Source of the DNA: an uncultured Streptococcus sp.
Lineage (GTDB): Bacteria > Bacillota > Bacilli > Lactobacillales > Streptococcaceae
Assembly (NCBI GenBank): GCA_916048145.1
Contig: CAJZGT010000042.1
Location: 1-9,725 of the forward strand
Direction: 5' to 3'
Length of the DNA: 9,725 bases
Shown here in pieces: positions 1-6,352 of this stretch. The translations under genes were made by a program, and so were the position numbers. Under the pieces are notes generated by a model. That model was not told the origin of the DNA and ran no database searches. It was given only the letters and a program-made list of their open reading frames with translations. Every line of letters begins with the position of its first letter. Within the stretch, counting starts at the first letter, position 1.

Positions 1-332
1 ATGACAATAATTGCCAACATTCTCGTCCAACGATTCAATAAAATAACGCTATTAAATTTATGGAGAAATACCCCCAACAAGACGAACAACAAAGTCGCAA
101 TCCCTATCAAGTGGAAAAAGTAAATGTCATAAACCAAACCCACCACAAAACAATAGGCTAAATAGAGATACTCTGATACTTCAATCGTCTCAAATAAGAG
201 AAACAAAAATAGAAAATGACTAGCCAACTGCACGTGGGGAAAAAATGAGCCCAGAAGCTGGCTAATATGGGCATCAATTAGAACAAAGAAAGGAAGCAAT
301 AAAAACACTCCAACTCGCTTCAACTGTCTCAT
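1..332 (-). CDS. mreD: Rod shape-determining protein MreD (5' part; gene continues past the left edge)
   Basis: MreD is a polytopic membrane protein that partners MreC in the complex directing peripheral cell-wall synthesis. Reading leftward from ATG at 332-330, 110 codons are open to the window edge with no stop. The product starts MRQLKRVGVFLLLPFFVLID and shows about four hydrophobic segments (residues roughly 7-22, 37-50, 57-73 and 76-90). The stretch GLVYDIYFFHLIGI (65-78) resembles the Gly/Asp-containing segment usual in MreD. The family is about 165-175 residues, so about one third is missing on the left. The start codon shares one base with the mreC stop (TAATG), and only a weak purine run (GGGGA) precedes it, so translational coupling to mreC is likely. 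The identity rests on hydrophobicity, position after mreC and weak sequence resemblance; MreD proteins diverge fast. Confidence 0.85.
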   Translation of the reverse strand, partial: MRQLKRVGVFLLLPFFVLIDAHISQLLGSFFPHVQLASHFLFLFLLFETIEVSEYLYLAYCFVVGLVYDIYFFHLIGIATLLFVLLGVFLHKFNSVILLNRWTRMLAIIV

Positions 333-1150
333 TATGAATTCCCCACTAATTCTATCACACTCACATTATGAGTATCTGCACTCAATTTAACAGTTACTTC
401 TCGTGTCAAATAGTCCGTACTATGCGTTGTGGCAACCACTTCACCAACAGGAATATCAGCAACATTAAAGTTTCCTAATCCACCCGTTGTCACCTTATCG
501 CCTGCACTAATATCGCTATTACTATTTAATTGACTAATTTTAAGAACCTCATTTTCCTTGTCATAGCCAACAATAATCCCATAAATTGTTGTAGAGCTAT
601 GTTGAATTTTAACAGAAATCTTATCAGCATTTTCCGTATTTGTCAGAAGGTTGACCATAGTAGAGTTGTCCTCTACTTTTGAAATACTCCCAATCAAACC
701 ACCATTTGCAATGGCTAACATATTTTCAGAAACCCCTTTTGATTTGCCTGCATCCAGAGTCAATTCCTGCTTCCAAGATACTGGAGAACGCATAATAACA
801 TCTACTGCTAAAGTCTTTGTAGCTTGCAATTTGGACTTCATATCAAGCAATTGGCGCAGTTGTTCATTTTCTGTCTTTAAACTTTCCGCCTCATTTGATT
901 TAACTTCTAATTGGTAAATCTGTTTCTTCAAACTTTCATTTTCATTATATGTTCGTGTCAAATGAGCCAAATCTGATTTGACAGAATCAAACCACTGAAA
1001 AGGGGTTTTTACAACTCTATCAACCAATGAGATTCCATCTCCTAATTTTGTCACAATTGTACTTGAATAAGTCGTCGCTAAGAGAGCGGACACAAGCAGA
1101 ACAGTGACAAAAACAATAATGACATATTTTGATTTTTTAAAACGGTTCAT
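332..1150 (-). CDS. mreC: Cell shape-determining protein MreC
   Basis: This is a bitopic membrane protein that scaffolds peripheral peptidoglycan synthases on the outside of the membrane. The 272-residue length is normal for the family. A basic N-terminus (NRFKKSK) is followed by one transmembrane helix (about residues 9-27), a coiled coil rich in Glu/Lys/Leu (about 60-108) and the paired beta-barrel domain (about 112-270). That domain contains the recognisable block SWKQELTLDAGKSKGV (125-140) followed by NGGLIG (149-154), and later TTGGLGNFNVADIPVGEV. The start at 1150 is supported by an AAGG-TAGGG run about 7 bases upstream. Streptococci lack MreB, so here MreC is expected to act with MreD and RodZ. 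A 58-base gap separates it from ecfT, larger than most junctions of the operon. Its stop overlaps the mreD start. Confidence 0.96.
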   Translation of the reverse strand: MNRFKKSKYVIIVFVTVLLVSALLATTYSSTIVTKLGDGISLVDRVVKTPFQWFDSVKSDLAHLTRTYNENESLKKQIYQLEVKSNEAESLKTENEQLRQLLDMKSKLQATKTLAVDVIMRSPVSWKQELTLDAGKSKGVSENMLAIANGGLIGSISKVEDNSTMVNLLTNTENADKISVKIQHSSTTIYGIIVGYDKENEVLKISQLNSNSDISAGDKVTTGGLGNFNVADIPVGEVVATTHSTDYLTREVTVKLSADTHNVSVIELVGNS

Positions 1151-1208
1151 ATCCCTACCTTTATATCAAAAACTGTTACAGTAATTTTTTATCAATTCCT
1201 GAAAGCTA

Positions 1209-2003
1209 CTAAGATTTTAAGAAAAATAAGCAACAACCAAGCATGATAATAACAAGAATGGTCAGCGTATCCTTTCGAGTCCATTTCAATTGTCGATATT
1301 GACTTCTGCCTTTTCCCCCCTGATAACCACGCGCTTCCATTGCGATAGCCAAGGAATCCGCACGTTTTAAACTTGTCGCAAAAAGAGGAATCAAAATAGG
1401 AATCATAGCCTTCACCTTTTGAACAATGCTTCCTTCACCAAAATCCACTCCACGCGCTTTCTGTGCATTCATAATCCGCGTCGTATCATCCATTAATGTC
1501 GGAACAAAACGCAAACTCATAGATAGCATTAAGCCAATTTCATGAACTGGAACTTTCACACGCTTTAAAGGTGCTAATAAAGCTTCGACAGCTGATGCCA
1601 AACTTAAGGGCATGGTCGTTAAGGTTAACAAAGTTGAAAAGAAAATAATCAATACGAAGCGACAAAAGATAATTCCAGCTTGTTGCAAAGCATAATCCGT
1701 GATTCTCACAAACGAAAACTCAAATAAAACATTCCCATTAGAAATGAAAAATAGTTGAAAAATAGTTGTGAAGGCAATCAAGAAAAACATAGACTTCAAG
1801 CCCTGAATAAAAAATGAGAGAGATACTCCTGACAAGGCAATAAATATCCCTGTCGCTATAAAAAGAATTAGATTCGTCAAGGGATTATTAGCCCAAAAAA
1901 CGATTAAAATCAGTAGCATCATAGCCAGTAATTTGCTGCGTGGATCCAATCGGTGAACAATCGAATCCCCTGGGATATAACGCCCCAAAATCATACTATC
2001 CAT
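1209..2003 (-). CDS. ecfT: ECF transporter transmembrane component EcfT
   Basis: EcfT is the transmembrane coupling protein of energy-coupling factor vitamin transporters. It links the two ATPases to interchangeable substrate-binding S components. The 264-residue protein (CbiQ family) has hydrophobic segments at about 25-40, 43-60, 70-90, 107-130 and 246-262. It carries two Ala-Arg-Gly coupling motifs, ARG at 183-185 ([12 protein letters not shown]) and 224-226 ([10 protein letters not shown]). In the family these sit on the helices that dock into grooves of EcfA1 and EcfA2. The start at 2003 has AAGGAG about 8 bases upstream and overlaps the end of ecfA2 by 8 bases. No S-component gene lies nearby, as expected for a group II module that serves several S proteins encoded elsewhere (for example for riboflavin, biotin, thiamine or folate). 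Confidence 0.96.
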   Translation of the reverse strand: MDSMILGRYIPGDSIVHRLDPRSKLLAMMLLILIVFWANNPLTNLILFIATGIFIALSGVSLSFFIQGLKSMFFLIAFTTIFQLFFISNGNVLFEFSFVRITDYALQQAGIIFCRFVLIIFFSTLLTLTTMPLSLASAVEALLAPLKRVKVPVHEIGLMLSMSLRFVPTLMDDTTRIMNAQKARGVDFGEGSIVQKVKAMIPILIPLFATSLKRADSLAIAMEARGYQGGKGRSQYRQLKWTRKDTLTILVIIMLGCCLFFLKS

Positions 2004-2835
2004 TTAGCGACTCCTTGAACTCCTCTATCTTAATCGGTAATCGTTTAAATGACACGCCTCTATCAGCCAATCGTTTACAAAAGGCCGTAATTTTAGGTAC
2101 TCCCAACTGCACTTCTTCCATAAAGACAACATCTTGAAAGATATCACTTGGCTTACCACCCTTAACTAGACGTCCCTTTTCCATCACATAGACTTGATTC
2201 GCATATTCAGCAACATCATCCATCAAATGCGTTACCAAGACGATGGTCATCCCTGACTGGTGGAGTTTTCTGAATAAGTTCATCAACTCTTTTCTCCCCA
2301 AAGGATCCAGGCCTGCTGTGGGTTCATCTAAGACTAATACAGCTGGCTCCATGGCGAGTATGCCTGCAATGGCAACACGTCTCATTTGTCCACCTGACAG
2401 CTCAAATGGGCTACGATTAAAAAATGATTCATCAATTCCAACCAGAACCAGTTTCTCACGCGCAATCTGCTCCGCATCTTCTTCAGAAACTCCAAAATTT
2501 TGCGGTCCAAAAGCAACGTCTTTCAAAACCGTCTCTTCAAAAATCTGATTTTCAGCAAACTGAAATACCAAGCCAACTTGTTTTCTAATTTGACGAATAT
2601 CTTTATTTTTAGAAGTCGAGGTGATTAAAGTATCAAAAACTCGCACACTCCCTTGACTTGGTACCAATAAACCATTTAAGAGTTGTAAAATAGTTGATTT
2701 ACCACTACCTGTGTGTCCAATTAAAGCCGTATAAGAACCATCTTCAATCGTCAAAGAAACATCCGACAAAGCTGTTGAGGCTAAGGGAGTCCCTTCTTGA
2801 TACGTAAAACTCACATTTTCTAGAGCAATTCCCAT
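1996..2835 (-). CDS. ecfA2: ECF transporter ATP-binding protein EcfA2
   Basis: This is the second ABC ATPase of the ECF energising module, formerly called CbiO. At 279 residues it has all the catalytic elements: Walker [10 protein letters not shown] (40-48), Q-loop Gln in [10 protein letters not shown] (Q92), signature LSGGQ (146-150), Walker B VLVLDEP (166-172, Glu171), D-loop AGLD and switch His in VTH (H203). The Q-loop context QFAENQIF is of the EcfA2 type, whereas its neighbour has the QNPDNQ form typical of EcfA1. This supports a heterodimer with two distinct subunits. The C-terminal 50 residues form the ECF-specific dimerisation tail. The start at 2835 lies 16 bases inside the 3' end of ecfA1, with GAGGAT as ribosome site, and the 3' end overlaps ecfT by 8 bases. 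Confidence 0.96.
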   Translation of the reverse strand: MGIALENVSFTYQEGTPLASTALSDVSLTIEDGSYTALIGHTGSGKSTILQLLNGLLVPSQGSVRVFDTLITSTSKNKDIRQIRKQVGLVFQFAENQIFEETVLKDVAFGPQNFGVSEEDAEQIAREKLVLVGIDESFFNRSPFELSGGQMRRVAIAGILAMEPAVLVLDEPTAGLDPLGRKELMNLFRKLHQSGMTIVLVTHLMDDVAEYANQVYVMEKGRLVKGGKPSDIFQDVVFMEEVQLGVPKITAFCKRLADRGVSFKRLPIKIEEFKESLNG

Positions 2836-3647
2836 AGCTTATCCTCTAGCTCACTTTCTGTCAAATAATTTTCAGGTAAATCATAGCCATTCTGGCTCAA
2901 AGAATGTTTTAATTGATTGGCAAAAGGATCGTCTAATCCAATTTGATCTAAATCATTTCGAGAGAAAAGTTCTCTTGGGCTACTGGTTGATTCAATTTCC
3001 CCTTTTTTCATGACCAATACACGATCACTCATGGCAACTTCTTCCAAATCATGAGTAATGGAAATGACCGTCATATCATAGTCTTTTCGAATTCCTTTTA
3101 CTGTCTCAATCAGTTCTCTACGCCCCTCAGGATCCAACATACTCGTTGCCTCATCTAGGATTAGAATCGCTGGTCTTAGGGCTACAACACCTGCAATGGC
3201 CACACGTTGCTTTTGGCCACCTGATAAACGCGCTGGCTCTCTCTTTTTAAAGTCCAACATGCCAACCAAATCCAGAGCTTCTTCCACTCTCTTTTTCATT
3301 TCTTGACGAGAAAGTCCCTGATTTTCCAAACCAAAGGCAACATCATCTTCAACAGTAGCTCCAACAAATTGATTATCTGGATTTTGAAAAACCATACCGA
3401 TTTGACGACGTATATTCCAAACATTTTCCTCAGTCAACCGTTGACCATCAATTACAATCTCTCCAGATTCTGCTTCCAGTAAACCATCAATTAATCGAAC
3501 CGTCGTTGATTTACCACTACCATTATGTCCTACAATCGAAAGCCATTCTCCACGTTTCACGTGAAACGTAATATCCTTCACATCATAGTACTCCTGACTT
3601 TCCTTATAGCGAAAAGAAAGATTTTTTACATCAATTATTGATTTCAT
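2820..3647 (-). CDS. ecfA1: ECF transporter ATP-binding protein EcfA1
   Basis: This is the first ABC ATPase of the ECF module; with EcfA2 it hydrolyses ATP to drive vitamin uptake through EcfT and a separate S component. The 275-residue protein has Walker [10 protein letters not shown] (40-48), Q-loop QNPDNQ (Q88-Q93, diagnostic of EcfA1), signature LSGGQ (141-145), Walker B ILILDEA (161-167, Glu166) and switch His199 in ITHD. The start at 3647 sits in an ATGA overlap with the pgsA stop. No real Shine-Dalgarno sequence is visible before it (TTTGGTTCGAA), so translation probably depends on ribosomes finishing pgsA. Codons for residues 27-32 (TFHVKR) form a perfect 18-base palindrome matching the ParB site parS, listed separately. 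Confidence 0.96.
   Translation of the reverse strand: MKSIIDVKNLSFRYKESQEYYDVKDITFHVKRGEWLSIVGHNGSGKSTTVRLIDGLLEAESGEIVIDGQRLTEENVWNIRRQIGMVFQNPDNQFVGATVEDDVAFGLENQGLSRQEMKKRVEEALDLVGMLDFKKREPARLSGGQKQRVAIAGVVALRPAILILDEATSMLDPEGRRELIETVKGIRKDYDMTVISITHDLEEVAMSDRVLVMKKGEIESTSSPRELFSRNDLDQIGLDDPFANQLKHSLSQNGYDLPENYLTESELEDKLWELL
3552..3569. promoter_or_regulatory. parS: Probable parS (ParB/Spo0J-binding centromere site) inside ecfA1
   Basis: The sequence ACGTTTCACGTGAAACGT is a perfect 18-base inverted repeat. Its inner 14 bases GTTTCACGTGAAAC are identical to the core of the bacterial parS consensus TGTTTCACGTGAAACA; only the outermost base on each side differs (C and G instead of T and A), symmetrically. 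ParB binds such sites as a CTP-dependent clamp, spreads and recruits SMC near the origin. Streptococci have ParB (Spo0J) and a few origin-proximal parS sites, which fits the recF/guaB neighbourhood. It lies wholly in coding sequence (TFHVKR of EcfA1). Binding is inferred from sequence only. Confidence 0.85.
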
Positions 3648-4189
3648 TTCGAACCAAATGTCCCTTTAAATACATAGGCACTACCCTTGAAATAATCATA
3701 GCCAGAGTAGATAGTGAAAAACAAGGCTACATAAAGTAGAACTTGACCAAGCAAAGTCCAATGTAATAGCAAGAAAATAATCGCAAACATCTGGCTGAAA
3801 GTTTTAATTTTTCCAGGCATTGCTGCTGCTAAAACTGTTCCACCAATTTCAACCAATAAAAGCCTTAAACCTGTCACAGCCAACTCACGACAGATGATCA
3901 CCGCAACAATCCAAGCCGGAGCCATACCCAACTCAATCAGCATAATAAAAGCCGACATAACTAGTAACTTATCCGCCATAGGATCTGCAAATTTACCAAA
4001 ATTACTGACCACATTCCATTTACGAGCTAAATATCCATCTAAATAATCTGTAATACTGGCAATAGCAAATATAATAGCTGCTACTATATGACTTTCTAGC
4101 GAATTTCCTATCGTTAAAATAAAGATAAAAATAGGTATAAAGAGAATTCGACCTATTGTTAAGAGATTGGGAATTTGTTCTTTTTTCAT
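3644..4189 (-). CDS. pgsA: CDP-diacylglycerol-glycerol-3-phosphate 3-phosphatidyltransferase PgsA
   Basis: PgsA makes phosphatidylglycerophosphate and CMP from CDP-diacylglycerol and sn-glycerol 3-phosphate, the committed step to phosphatidylglycerol in the membrane. The 181-residue protein carries the complete CDP-alcohol phosphotransferase signature. Asp48, Asp51-Gly52, Ala55-Arg56, Gly65, Asp69 and Asp73 fit D-x2-D-G-x2-A-R-x8-G-x3-D-x3-D in TDYLDGYLARK...FGKFADPMADK. Several hydrophobic helices (about 12-27, 33-47, 74-88, 91-110, 133-165) match the six-helix fold. The N-terminus MKKEQIPNLLTIGRI is typical. The start at 4189 has AAGGA about 8 bases upstream, and that ribosome site overlaps the rodZ stop codon. 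The 3' end overlaps ecfA1 by 4 bases. Changes in PgsA are known to affect daptomycin susceptibility in Gram-positives; I see nothing abnormal in the motif here. Confidence 0.96.
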   Translation of the reverse strand: MKKEQIPNLLTIGRILFIPIFIFILTIGNSLESHIVAAIIFAIASITDYLDGYLARKWNVVSNFGKFADPMADKLLVMSAFIMLIELGMAPAWIVAVIICRELAVTGLRLLLVEIGGTVLAAAMPGKIKTFSQMFAIIFLLLHWTLLGQVLLYVALFFTIYSGYDYFKGSAYVFKGTFGSK

Positions 4190-4199
4190 TCGTTTTTCC

Positions 4200-5027
4200 T
4201 TAATTTTTAGTAAAGGTTACAGTGATTTTTCCAGTCTGAGCTGTTAATTTCGATAAATCAACAGTCTGATTATCTACTGTTAAAGCTACACCTTTGACAA
4301 CACCTAAAGTAATGGTCACAGGATTTTTTGTTGAAACTGTTGTTTCCGCACTTTTATTATCCGGTGATAAGGTCACACCACCCTCAAGATCACTTTCTGA
4401 AACACTAACCCAACTTCTAGCATCTGAAACCGATAATTGCAATTTTGCAGTTTCCTTACTTGTTTTATAAGCGATTTCTACATAATTTCCTTCACCTGAT
4501 ACACTTATAACTGGTTCAATATTCGAAGAGCTACTTGATGAACCACTACTTGAAGATGGAGTTACAGAACTAGTCGAACTTGTTGCTTGGACTACACTAT
4601 AACTAGACGTAGATGAATTCTCCGGTTGATTCTGGAGATAATTCCAAACATAATAAGTCACAAAAATGACAATCGATAGGGCAAAGAGTATAAAATAAAA
4701 TAAAGGTAAAAATGATGTCTTATTTTTCTTACTGGAACGTCTCCTACCTGTCAACTCGTCTTCATCAACATCTACTTCCTCATAAGTAATCATGCTCCCA
4801 GAATCATAAGCATCCAAGACAATTCTCTCATCTAGCTCAACTGCCCACGCATACTTTCTCAGAAAAGAACGAGTATAAAATGGACTAGGAAGTTGATCAA
4901 ATTCATCAGCTTCCATTGCCTCCAACATATCCAACTGAATTTCTGTTTTTTTGTGTAATTCTTCTAAAGTTAACCCTTGGTTGGTTCTAGCTAAACGTAA
5001 AACCTCACCAATTGTTTTTTTCCTCAT
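4200..5027 (-). CDS. rodZ: RodZ-type cell-shape protein (HTH, one membrane helix, DUF4115 domain)
   Basis: RodZ is a bitopic elongation-machinery protein. From the start chosen here the product is 275 residues; an in-frame ATG at 5036 would add three. Numbered from the longer form, an N-terminal helix-turn-helix of the Xre/HTH_25 type covers about 8-78 (IGEVLRLARTNQGLTLEELHKKTEI, then FYTRSFLRKYA). An acidic then basic stretch (EEVDVDEDELTGRRRSSKKNK) leads to one transmembrane helix (about 109-131). A Ser/Thr-rich linker (about 141-172) precedes a beta-rich extracellular DUF4115 domain (about 175-278). In rod-shaped bacteria the HTH binds MreB; streptococci have no MreB, so its partner here is different. 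The start at 5027 is preferred because the AAGGA site abuts the 5036 ATG directly but lies about 9 bases before the second ATG. The gap from the M16 gene is about 40 bases. Confidence 0.92.
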   Translation of the reverse strand: MRKKTIGEVLRLARTNQGLTLEELHKKTEIQLDMLEAMEADEFDQLPSPFYTRSFLRKYAWAVELDERIVLDAYDSGSMITYEEVDVDEDELTGRRRSSKKNKTSFLPLFYFILFALSIVIFVTYYVWNYLQNQPENSSTSSYSVVQATSSTSSVTPSSSSGSSSSSSNIEPVISVSGEGNYVEIAYKTSKETAKLQLSVSDARSWVSVSESDLEGGVTLSPDNKSAETTVSTKNPVTITLGVVKGVALTVDNQTVDLSKLTAQTGKITVTFTKN

Positions 5028-5036
5028 ACTTGTCAT

Positions 5037-5044
5037 TCCTTCTT
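5037..5044 (-). promoter_or_regulatory. Ribosome binding site that decides the rodZ start
   Basis: Read leftward, the site is AAGAAGGA, directly followed by ATG (5036-5034), then ACAAGT and a second ATG (5027-5025). Zero spacing makes the first ATG a poor start. The second lies 9 bases from the GGA core, which is normal, and gives the family-like N-terminus MRKKTIGEVL. Confidence 0.65.
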
Positions 5045-5068
5045 TCTAGTGTCGATTATGATAGGTTA

Positions 5069-6352
5069 CTATGATGGAAATATTGTAAAATCAACTATGT
5101 CACCATCATCTATTAAATGGTGTCCAGCATCAAGGACATCCTCTAAAGTAATTTCCTGTAAAATTTTCGGCAAATCAAAGATTGTCTCACCTTGTCCAAA
5201 AGCATCATATTGCGTTGCAATAAATTCAAGAGAGTTCATGCTACTGAAAAATTCTCCAAACATCTCTCTTTTGATAATGTCTAAATGATCCTCTGTAATA
5301 TCTAAATCCTTTGTGAAATTACGAATAGCCTTTTTAAACTGATGAGATAAAGCAACTGGCTCTTTTGTATCCATTGTCAACATAACAAAATGAAAGCGAC
5401 TTGTTACTTCAACTTCCAGAGATAAGGACGCATCAATTTTACCTGATTCATATAATTTTTGAAAACGATCCGAAGTCCAACCAAACATCATTGCAAATAA
5501 TAATTTTAATAAAATATGATGTCGATAGCAATCTTCCTCAGCAACATCTTGTTTACCTCTAACACCAATCGCTAGTTTGGGAGAAGACACTTCCATTCTC
5601 ATACTGTCTGTTTGCTTTACAGCTTGTAAAACCAACTTTTCTCTTGCCACTTCATGAACATCTGAATCTTTCAGTTCTTTGCTTTCAAAATAGTCCTGTA
5701 CTTTTTCCACATCAAAATTACCAACTAAAAACAGAGACATGTTTACAGGTTTGTAAAATCTTATAAAATTTTCTTGCAAATTAGTTAGATTTATTTGTGA
5801 AATGGACTCCTCACTCCCAACTATATCAGTTGCTAAAGGTGTACCAGGATACAAATTCGCTAAAGTTGAAAAGAATAAACACGAATCTGGATCATCTTGA
5901 TACATTTCTCGTTCTTGCTGGATAATATCCTGCTCTCTTAAAATGGAATCTTCAGTAAAATGTGCTGATGTCACCAATTCATCAAGTAAATCTACATTCT
6001 CTAAGAGATGATCCGTTGCTGAAAAAAGATAGTTTGTTTTTGTAAAGCTTGTAAAGGCATTACTATCTGCACCTAAACTCGTAAAAGCCGACATCAAATC
6101 GCTGGAGTCTTCTCTCTCAAATAATTTATGTTCAAGAAAGTGAGCAATCCCTGCAGGATATTGTTTTACATCTCCGTCAACTTCTGTGACAAGCGTATCT
6201 ACCGAACCAAACTGTACAGTTACACTCCCGTAAACCTCTTTAAATTCTTTTTTAGGCAAAAGAGCAACTGTCAATCCATTTGACAAACGAGTTCGATAAA
6301 CCATTTCTTTTACAGCTGGATAGTATTTTTCTTCAAAAACAACCTTTGTCAT
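5069..6352 (-). CDS. M16-family zinc metalloprotease, catalytic-type subunit (YmfH-like)
   Basis: This is a predicted zinc peptidase of the insulinase/processing-peptidase superfamily M16; its substrate is unknown. The 427-residue protein has the inverted zinc motif HFLEH (HxxEH, His71, Glu74, His75) in GIAHFLEHKLFE, and the expected downstream Glu ligand about 72 residues later in IIQQEREMYQDDP (probably Glu147). Further M16 features are FTSFTKTNYLFSA (101-113) and FYKPVNMSLFLVGNF (199-213). The C-terminal half (about 225-427) is the second M16 repeat, without an obvious R-x6-Y pair. No signal peptide or membrane helix is visible, so it is probably cytoplasmic. The ATGA overlap with the preceding M16 gene implies equal, coupled synthesis of the two subunits. 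A GGAAGGA site lies within the end of that upstream gene. It resembles Bacillus YmfH; functional identity is not shown. Confidence 0.9.
   Translation of the reverse strand: MTKVVFEEKYYPAVKEMVYRTRLSNGLTVALLPKKEFKEVYGSVTVQFGSVDTLVTEVDGDVKQYPAGIAHFLEHKLFEREDSSDLMSAFTSLGADSNAFTSFTKTNYLFSATDHLLENVDLLDELVTSAHFTEDSILREQDIIQQEREMYQDDPDSCLFFSTLANLYPGTPLATDIVGSEESISQINLTNLQENFIRFYKPVNMSLFLVGNFDVEKVQDYFESKELKDSDVHEVAREKLVLQAVKQTDSMRMEVSSPKLAIGVRGKQDVAEEDCYRHHILLKLLFAMMFGWTSDRFQKLYESGKIDASLSLEVEVTSRFHFVMLTMDTKEPVALSHQFKKAIRNFTKDLDITEDHLDIIKREMFGEFFSSMNSLEFIATQYDAFGQGETIFDLPKILQEITLEDVLDAGHHLIDDGDIVDFTIFPS

Noticed and set aside
226..240. CACGTG inside mreD as a second parS-like site
   Set aside because: Only the central six bases match; the flanking GTTT/AAAC arms of parS are absent.
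651..917. Plus-strand open frame of 88 codons opposite mreC
   Set aside because: It is a shadow of mreC with no ribosome site, no promoter and no family resemblance.
2243..2548. Plus-strand open frame of 101 codons opposite ecfA2
   Set aside because: It lies entirely opposite the conserved ATPase motifs of ecfA2, and its composition is explained by the reverse reading of those codons.
5049..5288. Plus-strand open frame of 79 codons opposite the end of the catalytic M16 gene
   Set aside because: It overlaps a clear protease gene in antisense and has no ribosome site or recognisable domain.
5320..5327. TACGAATA, an exact match to the competence ComX (cin) box, on the plus strand inside the catalytic M16 gene
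   Set aside because: It is an 8-mer in AT-rich coding DNA, antisense to the gene, with no downstream frame or leader it could serve; chance occurrence is quite possible.
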